Source: AP-15 sp036008325 (lineage in GTDB: Bacteria > Pseudomonadota > Alphaproteobacteria > ATCC43930 > CGMCC-115725). Taken from it: a stretch of 35,290 nucleotides of DNA. The notes beneath the pieces are model-generated. The model was given only the letters and a program-made list of their open reading frames with translations. It was not told the DNA's origin and did not search any database. The DNA is taken from assembly GCA_036008325.1 (NCBI GenBank), contig DASYNW010000142.1, forward strand, positions 1 through 35,290, in the 5' to 3' direction. Shown here piece by piece: positions 1 through 9,104 of this stretch (positions within the stretch are counted from its first letter, which is position 1; the number at the start of each line of letters is the position of its first letter). Position numbers and translations under genes: made by a program.

Positions 1-531
1 GAGGGCAGGCTCTTGGCCCGCACCTTCGACTTGGTGCGGTTTTTCGCCCGCTCGGCCTCGTCCACCACGCCGCGGAAACGGGAGCGGCGATTGATGAAGT
101 CTCTCGCCTTTGGGGCGCGCCGGCGGATCACCGCCCGCTGGCCGCGATCGGCCTGATCGCCCCACACCCGGGTTTCGTTGCCATGCAACAGATCGGGCAA
201 GACGGTGCTGTCGGGCGACATTGGCCGGCGTCACCACCGCCGCGTGGATCAGCTTGGTGCGGCTGTCGACGCCCAAATGCGCCTTGATGCCGAAATACCA
301 CTGGTTGCCCTTCTTGGTTTGATGCATCTCGGGATCGCGCGCCTTCTGGGCGTTCTTGGTCGAGGACGGCGCCGCGATGATCCCCGCTTTCGCGAGGACC
401 GCATCGACAATCGTGCCGGTGGCGAGCGCCGACCAGGGCACCACCCGCTCCATCGCGCACAGAAACACCGCCCGCCGCGGCGTCCGCGCCTAGCGTTCAA
501 ACCCCACCGTCGCCAAGCTCAGCCGCTTCAT
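1..531 (-). pseudogene. IS5-family transposase remnant (broken, runs off the left edge)
   Basis: Reading leftward from an ATG at 531, the start (MKRLSLATVGFER) matches IS5-family DDE transposases. An in-frame TAG follows at 490-492. The text then continues with MERVVPWSAL and jumps directly to ATGTIVDA, so roughly the first catalytic third of a normal copy is missing. Downstream, KARDPEMHQTKKGNQWYFG and GVDSRTKLIHA are classic IS5 blocks. One extra base near 205-212 (three C where two are expected on the minus strand) shifts the frame before DSTVLPDLLHGNE. The element is therefore stopped, internally deleted and frameshifted. The rest lies outside the window. Confidence 0.85.
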
Positions 532-566
532 CCCCCAACCCTTGCGTGCCGTCCCCCCAATACACA

Positions 567-848
567 CTATACCATCGCCGCCGGCCGATGGCTTTTGCAG
601 AGTGTCCTTAAAGTAACCGCCTTCCCGGTGGCACCACAATAGGCATCGACGAGGAACTGGACAAATATATCGAATGCGTGCATTTTACGCCGCCCGCCAG
701 TGTCCTTGCCGCGCGATTGTTTTAGCTCACGAGTGAGACTTGCATAGTCGCTAAGCTCTTTGAGTCCTGAGATTGATTTGGGCTTATGGCGACCCTCCCA
801 AAGACATGACGCGTCGAGTGCGGCCGACAGCCGTTCCAATGCTTCCAC
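567..848 (-). pseudogene. Small unknown protein of the integrase operon, 3' end replaced by the IS
   Basis: The frame opens with a GTG at 848, only 8 bases after the stop of the preceding 81-residue gene. It has a soluble, charged composition (residues such as SGLKELSDYASLTRELKQ, then HAFDIFVQFLVDAY). The last dozen or so residues are read from the proposed IS terminus at 590-607 and beyond, so the natural C-terminus has probably been lost. I recognise no domain. Its position as the third gene behind a P4-type integrase suggests a genomic-island accessory gene. The truncation depends on the IS end being placed correctly. Confidence 0.5.
590..607 (-). repeat. Putative terminal inverted repeat of the IS5-family relic
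   Basis: On the minus strand the element seems to begin GGACACTCTGCAAAAGCC, an IS5-like terminus, about 60 bases before the transposase start. The adjoining TTA (608-610) would fit the TNA target of some IS5 subgroups. The partner end is outside the window, so this rests on resemblance only. Confidence 0.4.
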
Positions 849-856
849 CGCTGCCG

Positions 857-1102
857 TTAAGCTGCTGCCCGCGTCGGCGGTTTGTGGTTGGTGGTGAGCA
901 GCATCAACAGAGCATCGATAATAGCCTCGCGAAAAGCGGGGTTTAGCTGGTCCAGGCCGATCGCCCGTTCGCAGCTGACGAGTTCAGTCTCCGTAAGAGC
1001 CGAACGGTAGAATTCAGCAAGATCCTCCGAAAGGTCTGGGATGTCCCGAATCCCAGCGACGTTTCTACGCGCGCCGTCGGGGAGCTTGCGGTTGCCACTC
1101 AT
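857..1102 (-). CDS. Small unknown protein translationally coupled to the integrase (81 aa)
   Basis: The ATG (1102-1100) overlaps the integrase stop TGA (1101-1099) as ATGA, the usual signature of translational coupling, and this decides the start. The product is 81 residues, acidic in the middle (DIPDLSEDLAEFYRSALTETE) and largely helical by eye, with a C-terminal NPAFREAIIDALLMLL segment. There is no signal peptide or membrane segment. No family is recognised. The position suggests a protein co-expressed with the recombinase, perhaps an accessory or control factor of the island; that role is inference from context only. Confidence 0.65.
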   Translation of the reverse strand: MSGNRKLPDGARRNVAGIRDIPDLSEDLAEFYRSALTETELVSCERAIGLDQLNPAFREAIIDALLMLLTTNHKPPTRAAA

Positions 1103-2340
1103 CGGCTGGCCCTCATCGGCACAATGTTCTCGCCGTCCGCCCCATCGCAGAACCTCGCCCAAGCCTCGGCGAGCTGGCGCCGTTTGTCGAACAGATCGCC
1201 GCGCCTGTATGCCGCTTCGACCCGGTCGCCGACCGCATGGGCCAGCGCCATTTCCCGGACTTCGGCGGGGAAGTTCGTACACTCGGCCGACCAATCGCTG
1301 AAAGAGCTGCGAAAGCCGTGGGCGGTCAAATCGGAGCGGCCCATCCGCCTCAGCAACATCAGCATCGCCATGTTGCTGATCGGCCGCCCGGCTCGGCCGC
1401 CGGGGAACACATGCTCGCCCTCCCGGATCGCGGCCATGCCCCGCAGGACCGCCAGTGCTGCCTCGCTCAGCGGCACATGGTGCTCTTTCCCGGCTTTCTT
1501 CATGCGCTCGGCCGGAACAATCCATAGCCGGCCTTCCAAATCGATTTCAGCCCACGTCGCGCCGATCGCCTCGCCGGTGCGCGCTGCGGTCAAGATCGCG
1601 AATTCGAGCGCGCTGGCGCCGACGCCCTCTTGCTCCCGCAGCTCCGCCATAAAGGCAGGCAGTTCGCCATAGGGTAGCGCCGGATGATGTTCGACCCGCC
1701 GCACCTTCGACCGCGCCGGCAGCAGGTTTTCGATAGGTCCTTTCCATCGGGCCGGGTTTTCGCCGTCTCGGTAGCCCCGCGCCTTCGCCCAATCGAGAAC
1801 AGTCTCGATCCGACCGCGCACCCGGCTCGCGGTTTCCGGTTTCACGTTCCAAATCGGCTCGATCGCCTTCATGACGAGCCCGGTGTCGACCGCCTGCACC
1901 GGCATCTCGCCCATGATCGGATAGACATAGCTGCCGAGCGTCGCCGGCCACTGCGCCGCATGCTTGGGGTTGCGCCAGCCGGCGCGATTGGCGGCGATGT
2001 AGGCTTCGGCGCATTGGCGGAACGTCATCGCCTTCGCATCGGCGAGCCTGGCCGCGAGCCTGCTCGCCTTCCGTTCCTCGATCGGGTCGAGCCCGTCAAG
2101 ACGCTGCTGGCGCGCCTTGCGCGCCTTGTCGCGCGCGTCCGCCAGCCCGATTGTCGCGAGCGACCCGAGCCCCATTTCCCGCAGCCGGCCGTTGACGCGA
2201 TAGCGGAACACCCAACTCGCCCCGCCCGGCGTCACCTGCAACCATAGGCCTCCGCCGTCGCCGTGGTAGGATCGCGCGCCGGTGCTTCTCGCCAGCGCTC
2301 CGACCGTGACCGCCGTGAGCTTGCCTGTCCGCATACCCAT
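1099..2340 (-). CDS. Tyrosine recombinase / P4-type integrase
   Basis: A 413-residue site-specific recombinase of the phage P4/genomic-island class. The N-terminal ~90 residues form the arm-type DNA-binding DUF4102 domain (LTAVTVGALAR...GGGLWLQV...GSWVFRYR-like, with the LGSLATIGLADAR segment). A SAM-like core-binding domain follows (~110-200). The catalytic domain shows the Arg in ILTAARTGEAIGATW, HGFR (H-x-x-R) in LTAHGFRSSFSDW, His in MALAHAVGD, and the nucleophilic Tyr in VEAAYRRGDL. The ATG at 2340 is chosen because GGGAGG lies 8 bases upstream; ATG 2334 is the alternative. No tRNA or obvious attachment site is visible within the window on either side, so the island probably extends left from here. 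It is the first gene of a tightly packed three-gene operon. Confidence 0.93.
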   Translation of the reverse strand: MGMRTGKLTAVTVGALARSTGARSYHGDGGGLWLQVTPGGASWVFRYRVNGRLREMGLGSLATIGLADARDKARKARQQRLDGLDPIEERKASRLAARLADAKAMTFRQCAEAYIAANRAGWRNPKHAAQWPATLGSYVYPIMGEMPVQAVDTGLVMKAIEPIWNVKPETASRVRGRIETVLDWAKARGYRDGENPARWKGPIENLLPARSKVRRVEHHPALPYGELPAFMAELREQEGVGASALEFAILTAARTGEAIGATWAEIDLEGRLWIVPAERMKKAGKEHHVPLSEAALAVLRGMAAIREGEHVFPGGRAGRPISNMAMLMLLRRMGRSDLTAHGFRSSFSDWSAECTNFPAEVREMALAHAVGDRVEAAYRRGDLFDKRRQLAEAWARFCDGADGENIVPMRASR

Positions 2341-2379
2341 CCGCCGCCTCCCGCACCCGTACCCATACGCACAAGGCGA

Positions 2380-2408
2380 TAGATAGCGAATGGTGGCGAA
2401 TGTAGCAA
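2380..2408 (-). promoter_or_regulatory. Putative sigma70 promoter of the integrase operon
   Basis: On the minus strand TTGCTA (2408-2403), a 17-base spacer and TATCTA (2385-2380) form a good -35/-10 pair, placing the start of transcription about 30 bases before the ATG at 2340. The spacer holds one copy of a repeated motif (see the repeat entry). Confidence 0.45.
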
Positions 2409-2452
2409 GAGTCAAGATACGGAAATTTATGGATTTATGAACGGTGGCGAAC
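2388..2452. repeat. Direct repeat GAAYGGTGGCGAAY, two copies, in the integrase upstream region
   Basis: Copies lie at 2388-2401 and 2439-2452, 51 bases apart (about five helical turns). The first copy sits in the spacer of the putative integrase promoter. The first copy also contains an internal 10-base-period direct repeat (GCGAATG at 2386-2392 and 2396-2402). Integrase arm-type sites or an operator for autoregulation would look like this; which one is unknown. Confidence 0.45.
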
Positions 2453-2558
2453 AAATACGAAGGCGGATAAAACGGACACCCCATCCGCCAATTCCGCCCG
2501 GCGCGGGGTTGGGTTGTTCGAGTAGCGGTGAAAGCGCCGGGTCTGCTGGAGAAGAGAG

Positions 2559-3578
2559 ATGGCATTATCCGCATCGAGCCGCTTCCCGCTCACCGCCGAT
2601 CTCGAGATATGCCGGCTGCTCAATGGGATGTGGCAGGTTTCGGGCGCCCACGGGGCGATCGAGCCGGGGCGGGCGGTCGAGGACATGCTCGCCTATCACG
2701 GTGCCGGCTTTACCACCTGGGACCTTGCCGACCATTATGGCCCGGCCGAGGATCTGGTCGGCGCGTTCCGCCGCCGGCTTGCTGCCGCCCGCGGCGCCGA
2801 CAGCCTGTCAGAGATCCAGGCATTCACCAAATGGGTGCCCTATCCGGGGCCGATGACCAGGCGCGCCGTCGAGGACGCGGTCGACACCTCGCGGCGACGG
2901 ATGGGCGTCGACCGGCTCGATCTCTTGCAATTTCATTGGTGGGACTACGCCGATGCGGGCTACCTCAACGCGCTCGAGCATCTCGCCGATTTGCGCGAGG
3001 AAGGCAAGATCCGCCATCTGGGGCTGACCAATTTCGACACCGAGCGGCTGGGCCTGATCGCCGGGCGCGGCGTCGCCATCGTCTCGAACCAGGTGCAATA
3101 TTCGCTGATCGACCGCCGGCCCGAAATCCGCATGGCGCCGTTCTGCCGCGACCATCGGATCACGCTCTTGGCCTACGGCGCCGTGCTCGGCGGCTTGCTG
3201 TCGGAGCAATGGCTCGGCCGGCCGGAGCCGCACCGGGCCGAGTTCGGCACCGCCTCGCTGCAGAAATACAAGAACATGATCGACGCCTGGAGCGGCTGGC
3301 CGCTGTTCCAGGAATTGCTCGCGGTGCTGAAGAACATCGCTGACAAGCACCGGGTCGGCATCGCCAATGTCGGGATGCGCTATGTGTTAGACCGTCCGGC
3401 GGTGGCCGGGGTCATCGTCGGCGCCAGGCTCGGCCTGGCCCAGCACCGCGCCGCGAATGCGCGGGTCTTCGGTTGGTCGCTCGACGACGGCGATCTCGCG
3501 CTGATCGAGACGGTGCTCGCCCGATCGCGCGATTTGATGACCGTGATCGGCGATTGCGGCGACGAATATCGCCGCTAG
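2559..3578 (+). CDS. Aldo/keto reductase
   Basis: A 339-residue soluble NAD(P)H-dependent oxidoreductase with the (beta/alpha)8 aldo/keto reductase fold. The catalytic tetrad can be read: Asp55 and Tyr60 in TTWDLADHYG, Lys91 in AFTKWVP, and His126 in LLQFHWWDY. The cofactor-binding end shows GLTNFD (~residue 155) and the C-terminal VAGVIVGAR segment. GGAGAAGAG precedes the ATG at 2559. The gene stands alone on the plus strand between the island integrase (divergent) and the monooxygenase operon (convergent). It could reduce or oxidise a carbonyl intermediate of the neighbouring ketone pathway, but the link is only proximity. Confidence 0.9.
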   Translation: MALSASSRFPLTADLEICRLLNGMWQVSGAHGAIEPGRAVEDMLAYHGAGFTTWDLADHYGPAEDLVGAFRRRLAAARGADSLSEIQAFTKWVPYPGPMTRRAVEDAVDTSRRRMGVDRLDLLQFHWWDYADAGYLNALEHLADLREEGKIRHLGLTNFDTERLGLIAGRGVAIVSNQVQYSLIDRRPEIRMAPFCRDHRITLLAYGAVLGGLLSEQWLGRPEPHRAEFGTASLQKYKNMIDAWSGWPLFQELLAVLKNIADKHRVGIANVGMRYVLDRPAVAGVIVGARLGLAQHRAANARVFGWSLDDGDLALIETVLARSRDLMTVIGDCGDEYRR

Positions 3579-3641
3579 GAGCCTATCTGGATAGTGGAAA
3601 GATCTCTTTACCCAATCTCGTCGCGGCGGGTACGAGCACAC

Positions 3642-5264
<1,623 letters not shown>

Positions 5265-5325
5265 CGGGTGCGTGTCGTCCTCAGGGATCGAAGCTCCGGG
5301 TCGAAAATCGGTCTGGGGTGGAACC

Positions 5326-6261
5326 TTAGCGTGGACTGGAGAAGATGCCGCGCAGCCATGCGCAGGCTTTGTTCATCGCGGCCCCGGCCTGGTCGACGAC
5401 GCCGACCCAAAACATGAAGCCGTGGTTGACGCCGTCGTAACGCGTCAGGGCGGTCGGCACCCCGGCTGCGCCGAGCTTCTCCGCATAAAGCTCGCCCTCG
5501 TCGCGCAGCGGGTCGTATTGGGCGGTGATCACGAGCGCCGGCGGTAGTCCGGACAGATCCGGCGCGCGCAGCGGGCAGGCGTGCGGATGCGCGGCCTCTG
5601 CCGCGTCCTTCAGATAATGCGCCCAGAACCACTTCATCGTATCGCGGGTGAGCCCGTATCCCTCGGAGTTCTCGTCGTAGGAAGGAGTGCCGGGCGTGTG
5701 GTAGTCGGTCACCGGATAGAGCAGCAGCTGACCGCATAAGGCCGCACCGCCTTCATCGCGCAGCCGCAGCGCGGTGACTGCCGCCATGTTGCCGCCGGCG
5801 CTGTCGCCTCCCACCACGATGCGGCTCGCATCGGCGCCGAGGTCGGCGGCGTGCGCCGCGGCCCAGCGCGTCGCATGGAGACAATCGTCGATCCCGGCTG
5901 GAAACTTGTGCTCGGGGGCCAGCCGATAGTCGACGGACGCCACAACGCAAGCAGCGCCGGCGCACAGATTGCGACACATGCCGTCATGCGTGTCGAGACT
6001 GCACAGCACGAACCCGCTGCCGTGATAGAACACGAGCAGCGGGAACGGACCGGCGCCGTGCGGCGTGTAGATGCGCAGGCGCAGCGGCACGCCCGGCCCC
6101 GCAATGGTCTCTTCGCGGACGCCGGCGATGTCGGCCGGGCGCGCCATCAGACCGATGCGCGCCTCGTACTGCGCGCGCGCCACCGCGATCGGCAGGGTAT
6201 GCGTCGCCGGTACGCCAGCGCCCTTGTCGAGCAGTGCCTGGATCTGCGGATCGACCGGCAT
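5326..6261 (-). CDS. Alpha/beta hydrolase (HSL-family esterase)
   Basis: A 311-residue carboxylesterase of the hormone-sensitive-lipase (alpha/beta hydrolase fold-3) family. The oxyanion-hole motif reads HGSG (80-83) rather than the usual HGGG. The nucleophile elbow GDSAGG gives Ser154; Asp250 in QYDPLRDEG and His280 in VNHGF complete the triad. A longer upstream frame exists, but homology begins at MPVDPQIQALLDKG, so the ATG at 6261 is taken. It overlaps nothing and sits 25 bases after the amidohydrolase stop and 61 bases before the monooxygenase, consistent with one transcript. The likely role is hydrolysis of an ester or lactone made by the Baeyer-Villiger enzyme next to it (inference). 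Confidence 0.9.
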   Translation of the reverse strand: MPVDPQIQALLDKGAGVPATHTLPIAVARAQYEARIGLMARPADIAGVREETIAGPGVPLRLRIYTPHGAGPFPLLVFYHGSGFVLCSLDTHDGMCRNLCAGAACVVASVDYRLAPEHKFPAGIDDCLHATRWAAAHAADLGADASRIVVGGDSAGGNMAAVTALRLRDEGGAALCGQLLLYPVTDYHTPGTPSYDENSEGYGLTRDTMKWFWAHYLKDAAEAAHPHACPLRAPDLSGLPPALVITAQYDPLRDEGELYAEKLGAAGVPTALTRYDGVNHGFMFWVGVVDQAGAAMNKACAWLRGIFSSPR

Positions 6262-6286
6262 AGCGTCTTCAGCGAGCGGCCGAAAA

Positions 6287-8005
6287 TTACTGCGCTGCGT
6301 TGGCCATCGGCGCCGCGCGGGCCAGCGAAAACCGGTCGAGCACCTGCCCCGGGCCCTTGACCAGCCGCGCGTAGTCCTTGCCGTCGAACACGCGGACGCC
6401 GTTGACGAAGACGCCGTGCACGCCGATCGGATCGCGCAGCGTGCGCGTACCACCGGCAGGCAGATCGCTGATCCGGCGCGACGCCGAGATGCCGACCGTT
6501 GCGGGGTCGAACAGCAAGAGGTCGGCATGGGCGCCAACCGCGATATGGCCGCGGTCGGGGATGCCATAAAGCCCGGCCTGATGGCTCGTCAGTCGCCGCA
6601 CCCCCTCCGGAAGGTCGAAGGCGCCGCGCTCGCGCACCCAATGGCCGAGGAAATAGAGCCCGAACCCGGCATCGCACAGATAAACCAGATGCGCGCCGGC
6701 GTCGGACAGCGCGATGACCCCGGCCTGGTGCTTGACCAGCGGCTCGACGCCGTCGTCGACCGCGTTGAAGAAGCGGCCGATCAGCCCGGTGTCGAGGTCC
6801 TCCTCGAGGCCGAGATCGAGCAGCACGTCGAGCGGGTCGCGCCCGATGGCGTGCGCGATGTCGGCGATCGTGCGGTTGGCCAGGCCGGCATTCTCCGGCT
6901 TTACCGGTGCGGCGACGATGACCCGCTGCCAGTTGCCCTGGAATACGGTCCCGGGCTTCGGATTGCGAAGATCGGCGCGGAAGGCCTCGCGAAAGCTCGG
7001 GTCGCGGAACACCGCTTTGAGCTCGTCGCGGTCAAAGGCCTTGATCGGGTCGAACGCCGGGTGGCTGTAGAACGGATAGGCGCTCGCCAAGGTGAAATCG
7101 AACGACAGCGGCTGACAGGTAATCTGGATGAAGAGCTCGTTGCCGCGCGACTGGGCCGCGGCGCAAGCATCGAATACGCCCAGCGCCCGGTCGGGGTGCT
7201 GCTCGTTGTAGAGCGCTATGGCGGTGCTCATGAAGATGCGGCGGCCGTGCCGCGCGGCGATCTCCTCCATCGTCTTGGGCGTGATCGGTCCGGACGAGAT
7301 CTCGACGACGCCGCGGCCCGGCCCGCCCATCGCCCCGACCAGCGCGTCGAATTCCGACAGATCGCTGATCGTCGACGGCATCGGGACGCCGCCCCAGCCC
7401 GAATGGTTCAGCGAATAGGAGGCGCCGAGCCCGATGGCGCCCTGGTCCATCGCCTCGGCGACGAGGCGCGTCATCTCGGCCAATTCCGCGGCGGTCGGCT
7501 CTTTGCGGACCGAGGCCTCCTCGCCCATAACGGCGGTGCGCACCGCCGAATGCCCGACCAGCACCCCGAGGTTCATGTAGGGGCCGCGGCTGCGCAGCAT
7601 GCCCATGTATTCGGCGAAGGACTGGAAGCGCCAGTCGATGCCGGCGCGCAGCGCGTCGAGGTCCATGCCCTCGACGACGGCGAGGTTGCGCATGATCATG
7701 TCGCGCAGCGGCGGCGGGCTCGGCACGATCCCGAAGCCGCAATTGCCCATTACCGCCGTGGTGACGCCGAGCGAGGGCGACGGCGACAAGGTCGGGTCCC
7801 AGGTGACCTGCGCGTCGTAATGCGTGTGCAGATCGATGATGCCCGGCATCAGCGCGAGCCCGCCGGCATCGACGATCTCGGCGGCGTCCTTGCCGACCTC
7901 GCCAAGCGCGGCGATCCGTCCGTCCTTGACGGCTATGTCGGCGCGGATCGGGTCGCGCCCGAGCCCATCGACCACAATGGCGCCGCGGATCACGAGGTCA
8001 TGCAT
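6287..8005 (-). CDS. D-aminoacylase-like amidohydrolase (amidohydrolase family 3)
   Basis: A 572-residue metal-dependent hydrolase. The N-terminal beta-sandwich begins MHDLVIRGAIVVDG, and the first metal ligands are in DLHTHYD (H60, H62). GNCGFGIVPS and the later LSDAGAHLVY are characteristic of N-acyl-D-amino-acid deacylases and their relatives, and the C-terminus returns to the sandwich (HIAVGAHADLLLFDP, VFVNGVRVFDG). GAGGAG seven bases before the ATG at 8005 decides the start; a longer frame to 8131 would run into the intergenic operator region. It is the first gene of the esterase-monooxygenase operon, divergent from an IclR regulator. The family covers D-aminoacylases and other amide or cyclic-amide hydrolases, so the substrate is open. 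Confidence 0.88.
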   Translation of the reverse strand: MHDLVIRGAIVVDGLGRDPIRADIAVKDGRIAALGEVGKDAAEIVDAGGLALMPGIIDLHTHYDAQVTWDPTLSPSPSLGVTTAVMGNCGFGIVPSPPPLRDMIMRNLAVVEGMDLDALRAGIDWRFQSFAEYMGMLRSRGPYMNLGVLVGHSAVRTAVMGEEASVRKEPTAAELAEMTRLVAEAMDQGAIGLGASYSLNHSGWGGVPMPSTISDLSEFDALVGAMGGPGRGVVEISSGPITPKTMEEIAARHGRRIFMSTAIALYNEQHPDRALGVFDACAAAQSRGNELFIQITCQPLSFDFTLASAYPFYSHPAFDPIKAFDRDELKAVFRDPSFREAFRADLRNPKPGTVFQGNWQRVIVAAPVKPENAGLANRTIADIAHAIGRDPLDVLLDLGLEEDLDTGLIGRFFNAVDDGVEPLVKHQAGVIALSDAGAHLVYLCDAGFGLYFLGHWVRERGAFDLPEGVRRLTSHQAGLYGIPDRGHIAVGAHADLLLFDPATVGISASRRISDLPAGGTRTLRDPIGVHGVFVNGVRVFDGKDYARLVKGPGQVLDRFSLARAAPMANAAQ

Positions 8006-8060
8006 CGCCGTCTCCTCTGCTGGCTCGAAAATGCCCGATACCCCAGGCGTCCATTCGTCG

Positions 8061-8083
8061 TCTATAGAAGACAAATGATTTGT
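8061..8083. promoter_or_regulatory. Palindromes in the divergent IclR/amidohydrolase intergenic region
   Basis: ACAAATGATTTGT (8071-8083) is a perfect 6-base inverted repeat around one base. TCTATAGA (8061-8068), a self-complementary octamer, lies just beside it. They occupy the middle of the 147-base gap between the two divergent starts, where an IclR-family operator controlling both directions would be expected. Binding by the IclR protein encoded next door is inferred. Confidence 0.5.
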
Positions 8084-8152
8084 ATTGCGATTACTGGTTG
8101 GATGCGTATCATGCTGTCGCGCATGGGTCAATGCGCGTGATCAGGGTACCAG

Positions 8153-9052
8153 ATGGACAGGCCGCAGCCAGCGGATTCCACGACCGGGACCGTCTCGGTA
8201 AAGGCGCTCGAACGCGCGCCGAGCGCCGTCACCGGTGGGAGCGATGTCACTGGAGAGAGCGTCGGGGCTGCTGATCTCGGCGCAAGCAGACCGGGCAAAC
8301 CGGTGGGCGCGGTGGTGGCGGCGGCCAAGGTGCTGCGGGCGCTGCACACCTCGGAGCGGTCGTTGAATGCGAGCGAGGTCGCCCGCGCCGCGGGGCTGCA
8401 CCGCGGGACCGCGTACAACATCCTGCGAACCCTGCGAGCCGAGGGCCTGGTCGGCTACGACGAGGCGACGCGCAGCTATTCGGTGAGCCTGCTCATTCTC
8501 GAGCTCGCGCACGGCGTTCTGCGGCGCAGCGGGCTGATGGACCTGGCGCGCCCGCTGATGCACGCGGTTTCCGACGCGCACGGCGTATCGGTTTATCTGT
8601 CCAAGGTCCTGGGCCCGTCTTCTCTGCTGCTGCTCGACTGGGTCGGCGCGGCGGTCAGGACCGACCTTTACGTCGCGGTAGGGCGCGAGTTTCCCGGCCC
8701 TGCGGGCGCTTCGGGCGTGATCATGGCGGCGTTCGGAAACAGCAGCGAGGCGGAGCTCGAAGCGCTGTTCGCGCAGGTGACCTGGTACCAAAAGCCGTCC
8801 TTTCCCGATTTCCTGGCGCGGGGCAAGGAGGCGAGGCAAGCCGGCGTCGCGGTGGATCGCGGCGCCATGTTTCAAGGCGTCACGCAGGTGTCCGTCCCGG
8901 TGCTGTCGCCGTCTTGGGAGCTGCTGCTGATCCTGACGGCGGCCGGGCACGCACACGACCTCGACGGCGATGTTATGGCATCGCTCAGCCGCGCGATGCG
9001 CTCGGCGGCGGCGAGGCTGTCCGAGAGCGCGCGACTGCTGCGTCTTGGTTGA
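8153..9052 (+). CDS. IclR-family transcriptional regulator
   Basis: A 299-residue DNA-binding regulator. After a ~50-residue low-complexity leader comes the winged helix-turn-helix (about 52-115: VAAAKVLRALHTSERSLNA, then EVARAAGLHRGTAYNILRTL, with the wing EATRSYSVS). The C-terminal effector-binding domain (about 125-295) contains LARPLMHAVSDAHGVSVYL and the later GVTQVSVPVLS. AGGG precedes the ATG at 8153 by about eight bases. It is divergent from the amidohydrolase-esterase-monooxygenase operon and followed 52 bases later by the second monooxygenase, so it probably controls both in response to a pathway metabolite. IclR proteins can act as repressor or activator; which applies cannot be told here. 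Confidence 0.9.
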   Translation: MDRPQPADSTTGTVSVKALERAPSAVTGGSDVTGESVGAADLGASRPGKPVGAVVAAAKVLRALHTSERSLNASEVARAAGLHRGTAYNILRTLRAEGLVGYDEATRSYSVSLLILELAHGVLRRSGLMDLARPLMHAVSDAHGVSVYLSKVLGPSSLLLLDWVGAAVRTDLYVAVGREFPGPAGASGVIMAAFGNSSEAELEALFAQVTWYQKPSFPDFLARGKEARQAGVAVDRGAMFQGVTQVSVPVLSPSWELLLILTAAGHAHDLDGDVMASLSRAMRSAAARLSESARLLRLG

Positions 9053-9104
9053 CCGTGTGGCCGCGTCGGGGTTTCCCTAAAGCATCAGCGCAAGGAATAA
9101 CAGC

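Noticed and set aside
2341..2558. Search for a tRNA or attachment site next to the integrase
   Set aside because: No cloverleaf-like sequence or matching direct repeat was seen inside the window; the other island end may be outside.
6071..8140. A 689-codon plus-strand open frame opposite the D-aminoacylase-like gene
   Set aside because: Its Arg/Ala/Asp-rich translation has no domain, and it is the antisense of a gene with clear catalytic motifs; long shadow frames are usual at this GC content.
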